Shown here piece by piece: positions 42,061 to 51,790 of a DNA stretch of 64,000 nt; the first letter of the stretch is position 1, and every line of letters starts with the position of its first letter. Source of the stretch: Bacillus coahuilensis m4-4 (GTDB lineage Bacteria; Bacillota; Bacilli; Bacillales; Bacillaceae_K); assembly GCF_000171615.1 (NCBI RefSeq), contig NZ_ABFU01000051.3:1-64000 (forward strand), in the 5' to 3' direction. Below the pieces are notes generated by a model. The model was not told where the DNA came from. It saw only the letters and a list, made by a program, of their open reading frames with translations, and did not search any database. Position numbers and translations under genes: made by a program.

Positions 42061-43176
42061 TTATTTTAAATTTTCTGGGTTTAATCCTTCTAGCTTCTCA
42101 ATGACAAACCGACCATCTTTACGAATTAACTTACCATCAAAGTAAATTTCGCCCCCACCATATTCAGGTCTTTGTATAGCAACAAGATCCCAATGAATAT
42201 TGCTATGGTTATCATTAAATGCATCATCATAGCATTGGCCAGGAGTGAAATGGAAGCTTCCATCAATTTTCTCATCAAATAAAATATCTTGCATCGGGTG
42301 AAGGATATAAGGATTCACACCAATTGCGAATTCTCCTACGTAACGAGCACCTTCGTCTGTGTTAAAGATTTCGTTTATTCTCTCTGTATCATTTGCAATG
42401 GCTTCTACAATTTTTCCGTTTTCGAATGTCAATTGAACATTTTCAAACGTAAATCCGTGATATGGAGACGGCGTATTATACGTAATAGTACCATTCACTG
42501 AATCTTTAACAGGAGCAGAATATACTTCTCCGTCTGGAATATTTAATCGACCTGCACACTTAACTGCCGGAATACCCTTAATAGAAAACGATAAATCTGT
42601 TCCAGGTCCTTTAATTTGAACTTGATCCGTGTTATTCATTAACTCTACTAACGCATCCATCGCTCTGTCCATTTTACTATAATCTAAGTTGCATACATTG
42701 AAATAAAAGTCTTCAAAGCCTTCAAGACTCATTTTGGCTAATTGAGCCATAGAAGGTGTAGGGTATCGAAGCACTACCCATTTCGTTTTAGGTACTCGAA
42801 TATCGCGATGTACTTTCTTCATAATAGTGGCACCATGAATGGCATTTTTTTCTGCAGGAACATCTGACTGTTCATTAATATTATCTCCTGCTCGCAGTCC
42901 AATGTATGCGTCCATATCTTTCATTACGTTTGCTTCATAGTCTGCCATAAATCCATATTGTTCTTCTGATGCCCCCATTAATAGTGCTCTATCTACAGAA
43001 TGGTCCTTAATGGATACAAAAGGAAGACCTCCAACAGCATAAGCTTCTTTGACAAGAGCTGTAACGAGTTCTTTTTGTAAACCAAAATTTTCAATTAATA
43101 CTTTTTCTCCTGGTTGAAGTTGGCAAGAATATTGAATTAAATTTTTTGCAAGTTGTTGAATACGTGGATCCTTCAC
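42061..43176 (-). CDS. ampS: M29 family aminopeptidase (AmpS-like)
   Basis: A 371-residue metallo-aminopeptidase of family M29 (thermophilic aminopeptidase T / AmpS / PepS). Metal-site segments: TFENVQLTFENGKIVEA (Glu), ARYVGEFAIGVNP (Glu), FDEKIDGSFHFTPGQCY (His and others), NHSNIHWDLV (His, Asp). The N-terminal lobe MKDPRIQQLAKNLIQYS is typical. Cytosolic, broad-specificity peptide turnover is expected. The frame is intact. Confidence 0.9.
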   Translation of the reverse strand: MKDPRIQQLAKNLIQYSCQLQPGEKVLIENFGLQKELVTALVKEAYAVGGLPFVSIKDHSVDRALLMGASEEQYGFMADYEANVMKDMDAYIGLRAGDNINEQSDVPAEKNAIHGATIMKKVHRDIRVPKTKWVVLRYPTPSMAQLAKMSLEGFEDFYFNVCNLDYSKMDRAMDALVELMNNTDQVQIKGPGTDLSFSIKGIPAVKCAGRLNIPDGEVYSAPVKDSVNGTITYNTPSPYHGFTFENVQLTFENGKIVEAIANDTERINEIFNTDEGARYVGEFAIGVNPYILHPMQDILFDEKIDGSFHFTPGQCYDDAFNDNHSNIHWDLVAIQRPEYGGGEIYFDGKLIRKDGRFVIEKLEGLNPENLK

Positions 43177-43331
43177 TAGATTACCCCCATTAAATTATGT
43201 AAGTTACACCACTAGTTTACCCGAGTTGCAGCATAATGTGAATTATATTAGACAAAGCAACTAACTTATCGTACGATTAATCGTAATTAAATAAAGGGTT
43301 TCTAAATTATTTAGAGAAGTAATGTAGGTAA

Positions 43332-43356
43332 GTTTAGTAAATCCTATTAAGGGTAA
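43332..43356 (+). promoter_or_regulatory. Candidate sigma-B promoter of ytxG-ytxH
   Basis: GTTTAG (43332-43337) and GGGTAA (43351-43356), 13 bases apart, closely match the sigma-B consensus GTTTAA / GGGTAT. In B. subtilis ytxGHJ is a known general-stress operon, which supports the reading. Confidence 0.6.
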
Positions 43357-43383
43357 AGAATTAAACTATAGGAGGTGCTGTAA

Positions 43384-43908
43384 ATGGAAATTATTTTATA
43401 CTTAAGTGCAGCGGTGGCGGCGATTGCTTTTCTAATTTTAGTCATTTTCTTAGCAAAAACCTTAACATCCTTACAGGAAACATTAAAGAGTGTTTCAACG
43501 ACATTAACAGGATTAGAAGGACAGCTACAAGGGATTACGAAAGAATCAACAGAACTCTTACATAAAACAAATGGATTAGCAGAAGACATTCAGAAAAAAT
43601 CGGATGACTTAAACAGTGTCGTTTTTGCAATCAAGGATGTAGGACGTTCTATTCAAGAATTTAATAGCAGTATTCGAAAAGTATCTAGCACGGTATCTAC
43701 AGGTATTGACGAGAACAAAGAAAAGATTTCTCAAGTAGTGCAATGGGGAAATGTATTAATGGAATTAAAGGATAAGTGGCAGCTTAGAAAAGTAAAGCAA
43801 GAGTCTGCTGCTGAAGAAGTTTATGAAGAAAGAAATGAAAAGTGCGTAAGGGCCGAATTCATCGGTCTTTATAAAAGGCTTATTAAGTTCAAGTCTTTAT
43901 ATAAGTGA
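43384..43908 (+). CDS. ytxG: DUF948 general stress protein YtxG
   Basis: A membrane-anchored protein with one N-terminal helix (about 4-27) and a long cytosolic heptad-rich coiled coil (28-130). It belongs to DUF948, seen in B. subtilis YtxG. The start at ATG 43384 follows GGAGGTG. As written it has 174 residues, about 30 more than B. subtilis YtxG; the tail after YEERNEK looks unlike the family and could come from a homopolymer error near 43840, so the C-terminus is uncertain. It overlaps the upstream reading of ytxH and forms an operon with it. Confidence 0.82.
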   Translation: MEIILYLSAAVAAIAFLILVIFLAKTLTSLQETLKSVSTTLTGLEGQLQGITKESTELLHKTNGLAEDIQKKSDDLNSVVFAIKDVGRSIQEFNSSIRKVSSTVSTGIDENKEKISQVVQWGNVLMELKDKWQLRKVKQESAAEEVYEERNEKCVRAEFIGLYKRLIKFKSLYK

Positions 43909-43934
43909 ACACTAAACTTGGGAGGATGAGAGAG

Positions 43935-44447
43935 ATGGAAGAACAAAGAAAATTACCTCAACCAGAACAACCATTGGATGGTGTAGCAACTTTAGAAGAT
44001 ACAAAACAAGATACAGCAGGTAGAGATTTTGTACTAGGAGCTGTATTAGGTGGTTTAGTTGGAGCGGCTACCGCATTATTCCTTGCACCAAAGCCAGGTA
44101 AGGAATTAAGAGAAGACATGAATAGTCAAGCGTCTAATCTTAAGGTGAAAGCGACAGAATGGAAGGAAACCGCTGTAACAAAGGGGTCTTCCATTGTAGA
44201 GGCAACAAAAGATAAAACCGCTTCTCTACAAACCTCTATTCAAGGAATTAGAGATCGTGTGGCTTCTTCTAATACTAATGATGAGGTAGAGGAAGTAGAA
44301 TCTTTAGAGCCTACAAAAGGTTCTTATGAGCCTCATGATGAAAAGGCTGAAAACGAAGCTAAACTTCATCAAGTAAATGAAGGACAAGACGAAGAAGTAT
44401 ATCTAAAAGCCGTCAATCAATATGATGGATCTGAAACGAATGTATAA
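43935..44447 (+). CDS. ytxH: YtxH family stress protein
   Basis: A 170-residue protein with a short polar N-terminus, one glycine-rich membrane helix (FVLGAVLGGLVGAATALFLA) and the YtxH signature APKPGKELRED, followed by a long amphipathic and acidic tail. Its role is unknown; in B. subtilis it is under sigma-B and sigma-H. The start at ATG 43935 follows GGGAGG; the frame from 43905 is only an extension into ytxG. A strong terminator follows. Confidence 0.85.
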   Translation: MEEQRKLPQPEQPLDGVATLEDTKQDTAGRDFVLGAVLGGLVGAATALFLAPKPGKELREDMNSQASNLKVKATEWKETAVTKGSSIVEATKDKTASLQTSIQGIRDRVASSNTNDEVEEVESLEPTKGSYEPHDEKAENEAKLHQVNEGQDEEVYLKAVNQYDGSETNV

Positions 44448-44452
44448 ATAAG

Positions 44453-44502
44453 GAAGGTGCACCCATGGTTAGACTATTCTAGCTGTGGGTGCACCTTTTT
44501 TG
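44453..44502 (+). terminator. Terminator of ytxGH
   Basis: AAGGTGCACCCA pairs with TGGGTGCACCTT and ends in TTTTTT. It uncouples ytxJ from ytxGH here. The following 240 bases to ytxJ hold no gene. Confidence 0.9.
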
Positions 44503-44680
44503 TTGCATATGGAGCTAGAATATAGTTTATGAGACAGCCTAGCTTCGTTTTGGAAGGTAAGAAAAAGGGGTGGGTTTAATCGCATGAAATAGCGCATGCT
44601 TATAGTGCATATATTATATGACAAGTGAGTGAATAATCAATTTGAAGCTTTGCAAACCTGCATCTTTAGCAAGCATAGTC

Positions 44681-44711
44681 TTGGCATATTCTCCTAAATT
44701 TTCGGTATGAT
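44681..44711 (+). promoter_or_regulatory. Weak candidate promoter of ytxJ
   Basis: TTGGCA (44681-44686) and TATGAT (44706-44711), 19 bases apart, slightly longer than ideal. It is the only recognisable pair between the ytxGH terminator and ytxJ. Confidence 0.3.
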
Positions 44712-44740
44712 ATAGGGGAAGATGTAAGGAGGGAATCAAT

Positions 44741-45052
44741 TTGAAAAAAATACATTCAATCAATGATTTTGAATCATTATTACAATCAGAAGATAGGTTT
44801 TTCTTTTTAAAGCATAGCTTAACTTGCCCAATTAGTGGGAAGGCATTTGATGAATACTCTTCATTTATTAACAGTAGTGCTGAAAATGGCTATTATTTAG
44901 CTGTTCAGGATTCTCGTGAATTATCTGGATATATTGCGAAAAAGTTTGCTATACGCCACGAGTCACCTCAAGCATTTTTATTTATTGATGGTAAACCGTC
45001 ATGGAATGTCTCTCATTTTAAAATCACTGAAAAAGCGTTAAAAGCACTCTAA
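44741..45052 (+). CDS. ytxJ: Monothiol bacilliredoxin YtxJ (BrxC family)
   Basis: A 103-residue thioredoxin-fold protein with a single active-site cysteine in KHSLTCPISG. The family (BrxC/YtxJ) removes bacillithiol from proteins after oxidative stress in bacilli. The TTG start at 44741 has an AAGGAGGG box. It lies downstream of ytxGH as in B. subtilis, but a terminator now lies between, so it is probably separately expressed. Confidence 0.88.
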   Translation: MKKIHSINDFESLLQSEDRFFFLKHSLTCPISGKAFDEYSSFINSSAENGYYLAVQDSRELSGYIAKKFAIRHESPQAFLFIDGKPSWNVSHFKITEKALKAL

Positions 45053-45060
45053 ACGCAAGA

Positions 45061-45094
45061 AAGCAATCCCACTGCTGAGTAGGATTGCTTTTTT
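45061..45094. terminator. Terminator between ytxJ and the FtsA-like gene
   Basis: AAGCAATCC pairs with GGATTGCTT around a 12-base loop, then TTTTTA. It serves both convergent genes. Confidence 0.85.
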
Positions 45095-45099
45095 ATTGG

Positions 45100-47264
45100 T
45101 TATTTAAGATTTTTAGACGACGGTTGAAAGTTAATTTCTAGCGTGTCACCCGTTTCAATAGGTTCATCAAAAGCAGAAGGCTGCCCGTTACGTAGTAATT
45201 GATAATTACCAACAGAATGCTTAGGTATGTCAACATCTGCTTTTGTAAAGATATCTTGAAATATGAAAGGCGTAGCTTCTTTATACGTTAAGCGAATTTC
45301 ATCACCAGATTTTAGAACAGAGTCAGCCGTTAACTTCTCACCGTTCCTAAAAGCGGAGACCGTTTCCTTAGATAATGAAAGGGGTGCCCCTTGAAAAAAG
45401 ACTTGAATTTTGTTTTTCTAATGAAAGTTGTTTACGTATGGCGATCTTACCCCAACTAGGAATTTCAGCTTCTTCAAATGTGATTTTGTCATTGGGCTGC
45501 AATTTATGAGACGGACGTACCATCTTTCCGTTCACTAATAATTTACCTGTGAGAGGAGGGAAGAAAATTTCTTTTCCCTCTAACGTTATATAAAATGGCT
45601 TCATTTTCTGTAACCAATGCTCTAAGCGATTGGAACGAAGAACATGCTCTACAGTAAATTCATTGGACAAGGTGAGGCGATCTCCATCAAATAACCCGTC
45701 TGATGGTTTTGCTTGCTTTCCGTTCTTTTCAATAAACGTATCAAGAAAAACCTTTTTCTTGTCGACGAATACAGTGAAAGAAGGAACAGAATCCATGAAA
45801 TCTTGAATGGTAACCTTGGCGGGGAGACCATCCTTTCCTTTGACAACTGTAATACGATCTTCGTTTGTTATAGGGTCATCTAAAGAACAAGGTTGACCAT
45901 TTTTTGTGAATTCAGGCGGTTCACCGTGATATCCTGGAACCGTGATGGCTTGCTGATTTACTGTAAGAACAAGACCCAATCCAGGTTTTCCATACATTTT
46001 ATTAAACTGTAATCCTGCTGCCAATAAACTATCACCAACAGTGAGCGATTTGACTTCAAACAGTCTAATAGGTTGCTCGTTTACATAGGTGGTCATGTAC
46101 TGAACAGGAGATTGTTTAGCGGCTATAGCAATACCAATCGGGGTAACAAGTTCAGGACCAAAGTAATCCGTATCATGAAGTTTAATATTTTGTATCGCAT
46201 CAATTCCTCTGATGGCTACACGGTTTTCAGGTAGACCTAGATTTTCAGCTACCACTTTTGGTAAGTTAGGAGTTAAACTACCACCTCCAACTAGCATGAC
46301 GGCTTTTGGTGGCTTCTGGTTATTTAGACGCTTCAGTTCATTGGTGATTTCTTCACCTAATCTATCGATGCTGTAGCTAATTTTTTCCACTGCGTCTTCT
46401 TTCGTTACTTCTGATTGGAACCCTAGAATATCTTCAATAGAGATACTGCCATTTGCAATAAGTTCTTTTTTTGTCTTTTTCAGCTAATGGGAAATCTAAT
46501 AAAAATTGATCACTAAGTGCTTCTGTTATTTCATCACCAGCTACTGGCACCATTCCATAGGCTATGACAGTACCTGCGTCTGTGATAGCAATGTCAGATG
46601 TACCTGCTCCTATATCCACTAATGCTACATTTAATCGTCTCATAGAAGGAGGGATTAATACATTAATAGCGGCAATAGGCTCTAGAGTTAGTGCCTCCAT
46701 TTCTAGGTCAGCACGTTTTAGTGCGGAGATCAGTGACTCCACCACTACTCTTGGTAGAAATGTAGCAATGATGTCTACAGATGCTTCATTTCCTTGTTGA
46801 TCTATTAAGTTTCCAATATCTTCTCCGTCTAATCGATAATAAAGAACAGAATATCCTACACAGTAATAATGGTGACTCTTACTTTCCTGAGCCTGTTCTG
46901 CTGCAGTACTCTGGGCTTGTTGAACTGCACTTAATTCAAGATGAAGAACATCTTCTTTTGTTAACTCCGGCTTCCCTTTAATGGGCAAAACGGCACTTGC
47001 ACTTTCTGTTTTTAATGCACGCCCAGCTGCAGCCACGCATACTCTTTTAAGAGACCCATGTTTTCTTTCAAGCTGCATTTTTACATCTTGAATGACTTCA
47101 CTCACGGCAACTACATCATGAATTTGTCCATCCAACATAGCTCGCTCTTTATGTTCAATGGATAAGACGTCAATGACTTCGTATTTACCTTCTAGCTCTT
47201 GAAGGATAATACCGACAACTGAACGAGTTCCTATGTCGAGAGCGAATATTTTAGATTGTTCCAT
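45100..47264 (-). CDS. FtsA/PilM-like actin-fold protein with repeated C-terminal half, two frame breaks
   Basis: About 720 residues after repair, not the cell's canonical FtsA (about 420-440). Residues 1-370 are an actin-like ATPase of the FtsA/PilM type: FALDIGTRSVVGI (phosphate 1), NVALVDIGAGTSDIAI (phosphate 2), AVMLVGGGSLTPNLPKVVA (adenosine). The rest contains about five units of 70-90 residues, each with an NG step followed by a GD-I/L strand (KNGQPCSLDD, KNGKQAKPSD, VNGKMVRPSH, RNGEKLTADS, RNGQPSAFDE). Extra bases in T7 at 46466-46472 and T5 at 45413-45417 break the frame. It replaces nothing in B. subtilis at this site; the function is unknown. Confidence 0.75.
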
Positions 47265-47300
47265 TAGAAACACCTACTTTAATTTTTGTATGGTATTTTA

Positions 47301-47324
47301 CTTTAACGCTTAAAAGCGTTTAAG
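47301..47324. promoter_or_regulatory. Inverted repeat upstream of the FtsA-like gene
   Basis: CTTTAACGCT-TAAA-AGCGTTTAAG has 10-bp arms with one mismatch and lies 37 bases before the FtsA-like start, in the promoter region. It is a possible operator; the centre partly resembles a cre site. Confidence 0.4.
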
Positions 47325-47526
47325 AATTAAAATATTTTTCGTGACTTTTCTAATTTTTTTCTACTATAATGACCGTAATATAGTTTAAAGCTATCATAAA
47401 ATTAGAAAAGAAAAAATAGAACATCTTGAAATAATTTCACACATAGGGCTTTCTATGGCGATACTATTTCAAACGATATACTTAAGTATATTACGTAGTT
47501 TCATTTTAATGAAGGAAGGTGCAAAA

Positions 47527-48607
47527 ATGAGCCATAATGAATTAGATATTTTACGAGAAAAAGTGGATACTTTGAACTTGCAGTTATTGGAACTCATAAA
47601 TGAGCGAGCAAAGGCTGCCCAAGAGATTGGAAAAATTAAAAGAAAAACAAGGTATGTACCGTTTTGATCCTGTTAGAGAACGAGAAATGCTGAACCAAAT
47701 TATTGAAAACAATAAGGGACCCTTTGAACATTCCACAATTGAGCACATTTTTAAAGAAATCTTTAAAGCAAACCTTGAATTACAACAAGATGATCACCGA
47801 AAAGCGCTTCTTGTTTCAAGAAAGAAAAAGCCTGAGGATACCGTTGTTTCCATAAATGGTGAGAATATTGGTGATGGTACACCTAGCTTTATATTTGGGC
47901 CATGTGCCGTTGAATCATATGAACAAGTAGCAGCTGTTGCAGAATCCGTAAAAGCAAAAGGTTTAAAGCTTTTACGTGGTGGAGCGTTTAAGCCTCGTAC
48001 ATCGCCATATGATTTCCAAGGATTAGGGCTTGAAGGGCTTAAAATCCTAAAGAAAGTGGCCGATGAGTATAATCTTGCAGTAGTAAGTGAAATTGTTAAC
48101 CCAGCGGATATTGAAAAAGCATTAGATTACATTGATGTGATTCAAATTGGTGCACGAAATATGCAAAACTTTGAATTACTAAAAGCTGCTGGTGCTGTGA
48201 ATAAACCTGTTTTATTAAAACGTGGATTAGCTGCTACGATAAGCGAATTCATCAATGCTGCTGAATACATTATTTCTCAAGGGAATGGGCAAATCATTCT
48301 TTGTGAGCGTGGTATTCGTACGTATGAAAAAGCAACGCGTAATACGCTAGATATCTCAGCTGTTCCTATCCTAAAACAAGAAACTCACTTACCGGTATTT
48401 GTTGACGTAACTCATTCCACAGGTCGTAGAGACTTACTATTACCTACAGCGAAAGCTGCTTTAGCAGTAGGGGCTGATGGGGTGATGGCAGAGGTTCACC
48501 CAGACCCGGCTGTTGCATTATCAGATTCTGCTCAACAAATGAACATTGATCAGTTTGATACATTCTTTGAAGAAATAAAAAAAGGGTTATTTATTTCATC
48601 TAAATAA
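47527..48607 (+). CDS. aroA: Bifunctional chorismate mutase / DAHP synthase AroA, frame interrupted
   Basis: First enzyme of the shikimate pathway (DAHP from PEP and erythrose-4-phosphate) fused to an N-terminal AroQ-type chorismate mutase that senses chorismate/prephenate. About 359 residues, the B. subtilis AroA(AroG) size. The mutase domain covers 1-90 ([20 protein letters not shown], then [14 protein letters not shown]). The synthase barrel has [36 protein letters not shown] and CERGIRTYE. One extra A in AAAA at 47638-47641 breaks the frame at [14 protein letters not shown]. Start ATG 47527 follows GAAGGTG. Confidence 0.93.
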
Positions 48608-48616
48608 TGAAGAGTA

Positions 48617-48646
48617 AAGGGGAGGCTTAATTTAAGCCTCCTTTTT
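48617..48646 (+). terminator. Terminator of aroA
   Basis: GGAGGCTTAA pairs with TTTAAGCCTCC and runs into CTTTTT. Confidence 0.8.
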
Positions 48647-48787
48647 CAATACTTAAAATATTGGAAGATTCTCAAAAAACAGGGCATCGATCAATTTATA
48701 AAGTTTTTGTCAATATTAATCGAATATAATTGAAGTTCTTTCTTGTCTAAAGTATGATAATAAGCGCAAAATATTGATATTCTTAGT

Positions 48788-48801
48788 TGTAAGCGTTTCT
48801 T
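48788..48801 (+). promoter_or_regulatory. Possible half-perfect cre upstream of ccpA
   Basis: TGTAAGCGTTTCTT matches the cre consensus TGWAANCGNTNWCA in its first 11 positions only. It lies about 65 bases before ccpA and may mediate weak autoregulation. Confidence 0.35.
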
Positions 48802-48865
48802 AAATAATGAAGAATAGTGTAATATATGTAGTAACATGTGTTTAAGTAGAAGGAGTGTAAGATGA

Positions 48866-49860
48866 ATGAACGTAACTATTTATGATGTAGCGAGAGAGGC
48901 AAACGTTTCCATGGCGACGGTCTCCCGTGTTGTGAACGGAAACCCAAATGTGAAACCTCAAACAAGGAAAAAAGTATTAGAGGTCATTGACCGATTAGGA
49001 TATAGACCAAATGCTGTAGCACGAGGACTTGCGAGTAAGAAAACCACAACGGTAGGTGTCATTATTCCGGATATCTCCAACATCTTTTTTGCTGAGTTAG
49101 CACGTGGTATCGAAGATATTGCGACGATGTATAAATATAACATCATTTTAAGTAACTCTGATCAAAAATAAAAAATAAAAGAATTGCACCTATTAAATAC
49201 AATGCTTGGAAAGCAAGTGGACGGGATTGTATTTATGGGAGGAGATATTACAGATGAACATGTAGCGGAGTTTAAACGATCTCCTGTGCCAATTGTGTTA
49301 GCAGGATCTGTTGAGGAGTCTAAAGAAATTCCGTCCGTTAACATTGATTATAAACAAGCTGCTTATGATGCGGTGACTGATATTGTTGAAAAGGCCACAA
49401 AAATGTAGCATTTGTTAGTGGTCCTTTACATGATACGATTAGCAAGCTAAAGCTAGATGGATATAAAGAAGCACTAGAAAAACTAGGTGTTCCATATCAA
49501 GAGGATTTAGTGGTTGAAGGGGACTACACGTATGATAGTGGCATGGAAGCTTTTGACCGTTTAAAAGAGGGTGATCCTCCATCAGCGATTCTAGTAGGAA
49601 ATGATGAAATGGCTTTAGGTGTCGTACATGCTGCACAAGATGCTGGAATGTCTATTCCAGATTCAATTGAAGTGGTAAGTTTTGACAACACCCGACTTGC
49701 TCTTATGGTAAGACCACAGCTTTCTAGTGTGGTTCAGCCCCTTTATGATATTGGTGCAGTTGCGATGAGATTGTTAACAAAATTAATGAATAAAGAGAAT
49801 GTAGAAGAGAACACTGTAGTACTTCCGCACCGAATTGAAAAGCGTGGCTCAACAAAATAA
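48866..49860 (+). CDS. ccpA: Catabolite control protein A, CcpA (frame interrupted)
   Basis: LacI/GalR-family global regulator that binds cre sites with HPr-Ser-P. About 331 residues after repair. The helix-turn-helix and hinge are textbook: [20 protein letters not shown] and [12 protein letters not shown]. The effector domain has [12 protein letters not shown] and a [16 protein letters not shown] tail. As written, it has an in-frame TAA at 49169-49171 inside three A runs (A5, A6, A4), where DQN-KNKEL would be read if each run were one A shorter. It also lacks one G at 49393-49394 ([13 protein letters not shown]). Start ATG 48866 has AGAAGGAG upstream. Confidence 0.9.
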
Positions 49861-49914
49861 AAGTTATGTCGATACAATAGGTAGATAACTTTTATAGAGC
49901 TAGGGAGAGAAACG

Positions 49915-50739
49915 ATGAAAAAGCTGGACATTTTTACCCCCGTTGGCATTGTAGTAGGATTCGGATTTATTGCATTTGGTATCATTTCAAATAGTGGGAT
50001 TGGAGGATTTACATCCTTTATTGATGTTCCCTCCATCCTCGTCGTATTTGGGGGATTAACGGCTGCCATGTTAGTTAGCTTTTCACTAAGGGAGCTTAAA
50101 TCCTTGTTTACTATTATGAGAGAAGGATTTCGTACCGAAGAGTTTGACATTCGTGGATTAATTTCTACTTTTGTCACACTATCTGAAAGAGCACGTAGAG
50201 AAGGTCTACTAGCGTTAGAGGCAGAGCTTGAAAAAGTAGACGATCCTTTTATTAAAAAAGGCGTACTTCTTGCCGTCGATGGTATTGAACCAGATGTTAT
50301 TGTAGACATTATGAACGCGGAACTTACAGCACTTGAAGATCGCCACAGAGGGGGCCGTGACCTACTTGATAAGGCTGGGGAATATGCACCTGCGTGGGGG
50401 ATGATTGGAACGTTAATTGGACTTGTTCTCATGCTAAAAAACTTGAATGACCCAACTACATTAGGGCCAAATATGGCTATCGCTTTATTAACAACATTTT
50501 ACGGGTCATTACTTTCAAACTTAGTCTTTATCCCCCTATCGGGTAAACTAGCCGTTCGAACAAAAAAAGAGATATTCTATAAGCAAATCATTATAGAAGG
50601 TGTTATAGGAGTTCAATCTGGTCAGAATCCAAAGCTATTAGAGGAAAAGTTAAGTGTATTCCTTTCAAAAACAGATCGTGAAAAAGAGCAACAAAAAGTG
50701 GAGGCTGACGGTCAGGAGGCTGTCTTAAATGAGGCGTGA
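49915..50739 (+). CDS. motP: Sodium-type flagellar stator subunit MotP
   Basis: A 274-residue MotA/TolQ/ExbB-family protein with four membrane helices and a large cytosolic loop (about 65-150). VPSILVVFGGLTAAMLV, APAWGMIGTLIGLVLML and the last helix NMAIALLTTFYGSLLSNL are typical. In bacilli the pair next to ccpA (ytxD-ytxE) is MotP-MotS, a sodium-driven stator. The final codons overlap motS by 11 bases. The frame is intact. Confidence 0.9.
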   Translation: MKKLDIFTPVGIVVGFGFIAFGIISNSGIGGFTSFIDVPSILVVFGGLTAAMLVSFSLRELKSLFTIMREGFRTEEFDIRGLISTFVTLSERARREGLLALEAELEKVDDPFIKKGVLLAVDGIEPDVIVDIMNAELTALEDRHRGGRDLLDKAGEYAPAWGMIGTLIGLVLMLKNLNDPTTLGPNMAIALLTTFYGSLLSNLVFIPLSGKLAVRTKKEIFYKQIIIEGVIGVQSGQNPKLLEEKLSVFLSKTDREKEQQKVEADGQEAVLNEA

Positions 50740-51511
50740 TCGAAGACCTGAACCACCAGAAAAAGGTGCTCCTAAATGGATGGTTACATTTTCTGACCTT
50801 GTAACGTTAATCTTAGTTATTTTTTATTCTACTATTCTCTATGTCTCAAATTGATATTGTAAAGTTTAAAGCTATTGCGGAATCGTTTAGTCAGCGACAA
50901 ATCTTAGAGTTTTATCCTTCTATCATTGAATTTGAGAATCCGTCTGCTTCACCAGAAGTAGAAAAAGAAGATGATATGGTTCAAAAAGAACTAGAAGACA
51001 ATGATGCACCTCCCAACACGGATGCGGGTGAGCCTCAAACAAAAGAAGAGTTGGATCAATTACTGGATGAGATTCAACAATATTTAGATGAAAACAAATT
51101 AAATGATGTAGCCGTTGCTTCTCGTACAGAAAGAGGAGTGGTGCTTGTTCTTCAAGAGCAAGTATTATTCCAATCTGGAAATGCGGTCATCATCTCTGAT
51201 GCTTATCCGTTTCTGGACAAAGTAGCAGAATTATTGTCTTCTATTCCGAACATGATTAAAATAGAGGGACATACGGATAATCGACCCATTTCAACCAGTG
51301 TGTTTCCTTCTAACTGGGAGCTCTCAGCAGCTCGTTCAAGTGGGGTAATTCGCTACTTTATTAGTAATCACCAATTAGATCCAACGAGATTTATTGCTGT
51401 TGGGTATGGAGATACAAGGCCATTAGCTCCTAACGATTCAGCAGAGAACTTACAGAAAACCGACGAGTTGAAATGATTATTTTAGATCCTAGTTATGAAA
51501 ATGTGGATTAA
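50729..51511 (+). CDS. motS: Sodium-type flagellar stator subunit MotS, two frame breaks
   Basis: The MotB-like partner of MotP, about 260 residues after repair. A short cytosolic basic start (MRRDRRPEPPEKGAPKWMV) leads to one membrane helix holding the ion-binding aspartate (TFSDLVTLILV). The periplasm-side OmpA-like peptidoglycan-binding domain has KIEGHTDNRPIS and ELSAARSSGV. One extra T in T6 at 50820-50825 breaks the helix, and one missing A in AAAA at 51456-51459 breaks the end (NLQKNRRVEMIILDPSYENVD). The overlapping start with motP points to coupled translation. Confidence 0.9.
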
Positions 51512-51543
51512 CAGCAAGAAGCTTAGGCTTCTTGCTGTTTTTG
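51510..51543 (+). terminator. Terminator of motPS
   Basis: AACAGCAAGAAGC pairs with GCTTCTTGCTGTT and ends in TTTTT. Confidence 0.9.
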
Positions 51544-51596
51544 TCTAGTACAAAGATAAGGCAGGGTATATAACTCTGCTAAACCCGATTAATGAC

Positions 51597-51758
51597 ATGA
51601 GATTTCGATATAAAATCGGCTATCGTATAGTTCAAGTCTACTTGCAAAATCATCCGAACGTCCGTATTGAGGAATGGTCAGGACTTCTACCTAAGGATAT
51701 TATTTTAGGCAGTGATTATAGGGATATATATCAAGAGTTATACGGTATAGAAGAGTAA
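51597..51758 (+). CDS. Unrecognised 53-residue basic/acidic small protein
   Basis: A short open frame between two strong terminators. The N-terminal half is basic and aromatic (MRFRYKIGYRIVQVYLQNH), and the second half acidic (IEEWSGLLPKDIILGSDY and YQELYGIEE). Regular alternation suggests a folded small domain, and it ends two bases before the next terminator. No clear ribosome binding site precedes ATG 51597, and the frame is open further upstream, so the start may be wrong. I do not recognise a family. Confidence 0.45.
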   Translation: MRFRYKIGYRIVQVYLQNHPNVRIEEWSGLLPKDIILGSDYRDIYQELYGIEE

Positions 51759-51761
51759 TAG

Positions 51762-51790
51762 AATAGGCTGTCCAATTGGACAGCCTATTT
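51762..51790. terminator. Bidirectional terminator before acuC
   Basis: AATAGGCTGTCC-AATT-GGACAGCCTATT is a perfect palindrome with T/A flanks; it overlaps the acuC stop codon. Confidence 0.85.
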
